Below are positions 4,735 through 5,710 of a stretch of DNA of 5,710 bases, one piece after another. The stretch is from Candidatus Hecatellales archaeon (lineage in GTDB: Archaea > Thermoproteota > Bathyarchaeia > Hecatellales > Hecatellaceae). The translations under genes and the position numbers were made by a program. Positions within the stretch are counted from its first letter, which is position 1, and each line of letters begins with the position of its first letter. The stretch spans positions 1-5,710 of the forward strand of contig QMYF01000046.1 of assembly GCA_003662515.1 (NCBI GenBank). Direction: 5' to 3'. The notes beneath the pieces are model-generated. The model saw nothing but the letters and a program-made list of their open reading frames with translations. It did no database searches and was not told the DNA's origin.

Positions 4735-5710
4735 TTTTTTCCCTTGGATTTCAAGGGCGGCCTCCCTTAAAGCTTCGGAGAGGGTTGGATGCGCGTGAAT
4801 GGTGGAGGCTAAATCTTCAACTCTACAGCCCATTTTTAGGGCTAGGGTTGCCTCTGCTATAAGTTCTGAGGCCTCTGCCCCAAAGATATGTATTCCGAGT
4901 AGGCGTCCTGTTTGGAGGTCGGCCACCACCTTTACAAGGCCTTGGGTTTCACCGCGAGTTAAGGCACGCCCGTTGAAGAGGTAGGGAAACCTCCCCACAG
5001 CAACCTTGAAACCTTCCCCTTTAGCCTGTTCTTCGGTTAAGCCTACCGCCGCAACCTCAGGCATGGTGAAAATGCAGCGGGGCACAACCCTCCTTTCCGC
5101 TTTAACCCGTCTTCCCAAAGCGTTCTCAGCGGCGGTTTCTCCCTCCAAGAGCGCTGTGTGAGCATAAAGGCCTCCAGTCACATCCCCCACAGCGAAAATT
5201 TCCGGAACCCTTGTCTGTTGGTAAGCGTCCACCTGAACCTTCCCACCCACGACTTCCACTCCAACCTTTTCTAAGCCTAAACCTTCCACGTTGGCTTTCC
5301 TTCCGAAGGCGAGAAGCACCTTTTCAGCCTCCACAGCCCGCCCATCCTCAAAAACAGCCTTAACCTTCCCGTTCTTGTTTGCGAGAGAGGCGAGCTTGGC
5401 TCCTGTCAGGATTTTGAGGCCTCTTTGGGCTAGGGAAAATTCCAGTAGGGAGGCGATTTCAGAGTCTTCGCCTGGGAGAAGCTGGCTGAACATTTCGGCC
5501 ACCGTAACCTCGCAGCCCAGCTCGGCGTAAATGAAGGCTAACTCTAAGCCTGACGGTTCTCCTCCAACCAGTAGCAGACTTCGAGGCAGGTCTTCCAGCT
5601 CTAAAGCCTCATCGGTGGTGAGTAAACCTGAAACCGAGGGGAAGAGCTTCTCTTTGTCGGGGCAGCGTGAGCCTGAAGCCAGAATTATTTTTGACGCCTC
5701 TAGGGTGAAG
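4711..5710 (-). CDS. lpdA: Dihydrolipoamide dehydrogenase-like flavoprotein, C-terminal 332 residues, 5' end beyond the window
   Basis: A FAD- and NAD-dependent disulfide oxidoreductase. As E3 it would reoxidise lipoyl groups of 2-oxoacid dehydrogenase or glycine cleavage complexes. The minus-strand frame is open from the right edge to TGA at 4711. The visible part starts near the end of the FAD domain ('IILASGSR'). Then come the NAD domain with 'LLVGGEPSGLELA' (residues 46-58) and E72 at the end of its second strand (favouring NAD), 'LLAFGRKAN' (132-140), and the second FAD motif 'EIFAVGDVTGG' with D176. The dimerisation domain ends in 'HAHPTLSEA', supplying the catalytic pair H307 and E312. 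The redox-active CxxxxC pair should lie in the missing 130 or so residues. The mid-loop residue of the GxGxxG motif is Glu (GGEPSG), which is unusual. The H/E pair supports E3 over most relatives, but mercuric-reductase-like proteins cannot be fully excluded. It is convergent with the phosphoribosyltransferase and overlaps it by 24 bp. Confidence 0.9.
   Translation of the reverse strand, partial: FTLEASKIILASGSRCPDKEKLFPSVSGLLTTDEALELEDLPRSLLLVGGEPSGLELAFIYAELGCEVTVAEMFSQLLPGEDSEIASLLEFSLAQRGLKILTGAKLASLANKNGKVKAVFEDGRAVEAEKVLLAFGRKANVEGLGLEKVGVEVVGGKVQVDAYQQTRVPEIFAVGDVTGGLYAHTALLEGETAAENALGRRVKAERRVVPRCIFTMPEVAAVGLTEEQAKGEGFKVAVGRFPYLFNGRALTRGETQGLVKVVADLQTGRLLGIHIFGAEASELIAEATLALKMGCRVEDLASTIHAHPTLSEALREAALEIQGKKLHKPRRG
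4735..4740 (+). terminator. T6 run immediately after the phosphoribosyltransferase stop
   Basis: TTTTTT directly follows the TAG stop, as expected for an archaeal oligo-T terminator. It lies inside the coding sequence of the convergent flavoprotein, where it reads as AAA-AAA (Lys-Lys), so its role in termination is only a suggestion. Confidence 0.35.

Noticed and set aside
4620..5530. Several 60-80-residue plus-strand open frames across the right end
   Set aside because: They are out-of-frame or antisense shadows of the phosphoribosyltransferase and flavoprotein genes.

Overview
The window looks like chromosomal DNA of an archaeon, most likely a member of the TACK/Bathyarchaeia-type lineages, with roughly balanced GC. 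The support is a type IA topoisomerase with a eukaryote/archaea-like 'SWGSCQTPTL' motif, a COG2236-type phosphoribosyltransferase that is common in archaea, leading T-rich terminators, A/T boxes about 35 bp upstream of genes, and near-absence of Shine-Dalgarno sites. The lineage is an inference. Every gene start that can be placed in the window is a TTG codon.

Layout, left to right. Positions 1-1101 (minus) hold the N-terminal 367 residues of a type IA DNA topoisomerase that runs off the left edge. Just upstream on the same strand (1143-2345) is a 400-residue GT-A-fold glycosyltransferase. A 57-bp divergent intergenic region separates it from a plus-strand GT4-type glycosyltransferase (2403-3614). 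The two glycosyltransferases probably serve a common surface-glycan or protein-glycosylation pathway. They show no membrane segments and probably act on the cytoplasmic face.

Positions 3615-4024 have no intact gene. They hold a T-rich terminator behind the GT4 gene, a broken 5' fragment of an iron-containing alcohol dehydrogenase (3683-3940, minus), and a hairpin plus T-tract. Next comes a complete tRNA-Phe(GAA) gene with encoded CCA (4025-4101, minus). A 69-bp gap with one A/T block lies between the tRNA and a divergent plus-strand phosphoribosyltransferase gene (4171-4734). That gene overlaps by 24 bp, tail to tail, with a minus-strand dihydrolipoamide-dehydrogenase-like gene (4711-5710), whose N-terminus lies beyond the right edge.

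The genes are a mix of housekeeping functions (DNA topology, translation, nucleobase salvage, redox metabolism) and a pair of glycan genes. I see no CRISPR array, insertion sequence, phage gene or toxin-antitoxin pair, and nothing I would call a new system. The points most worth a second look are the exclusive use of TTG starts, a roughly 14-fold excess of the word AAGCCT/AGGCTT, the decayed alcohol dehydrogenase beside the tRNA, and a Gly-to-Glu change in the NAD-binding loop of the flavoprotein.
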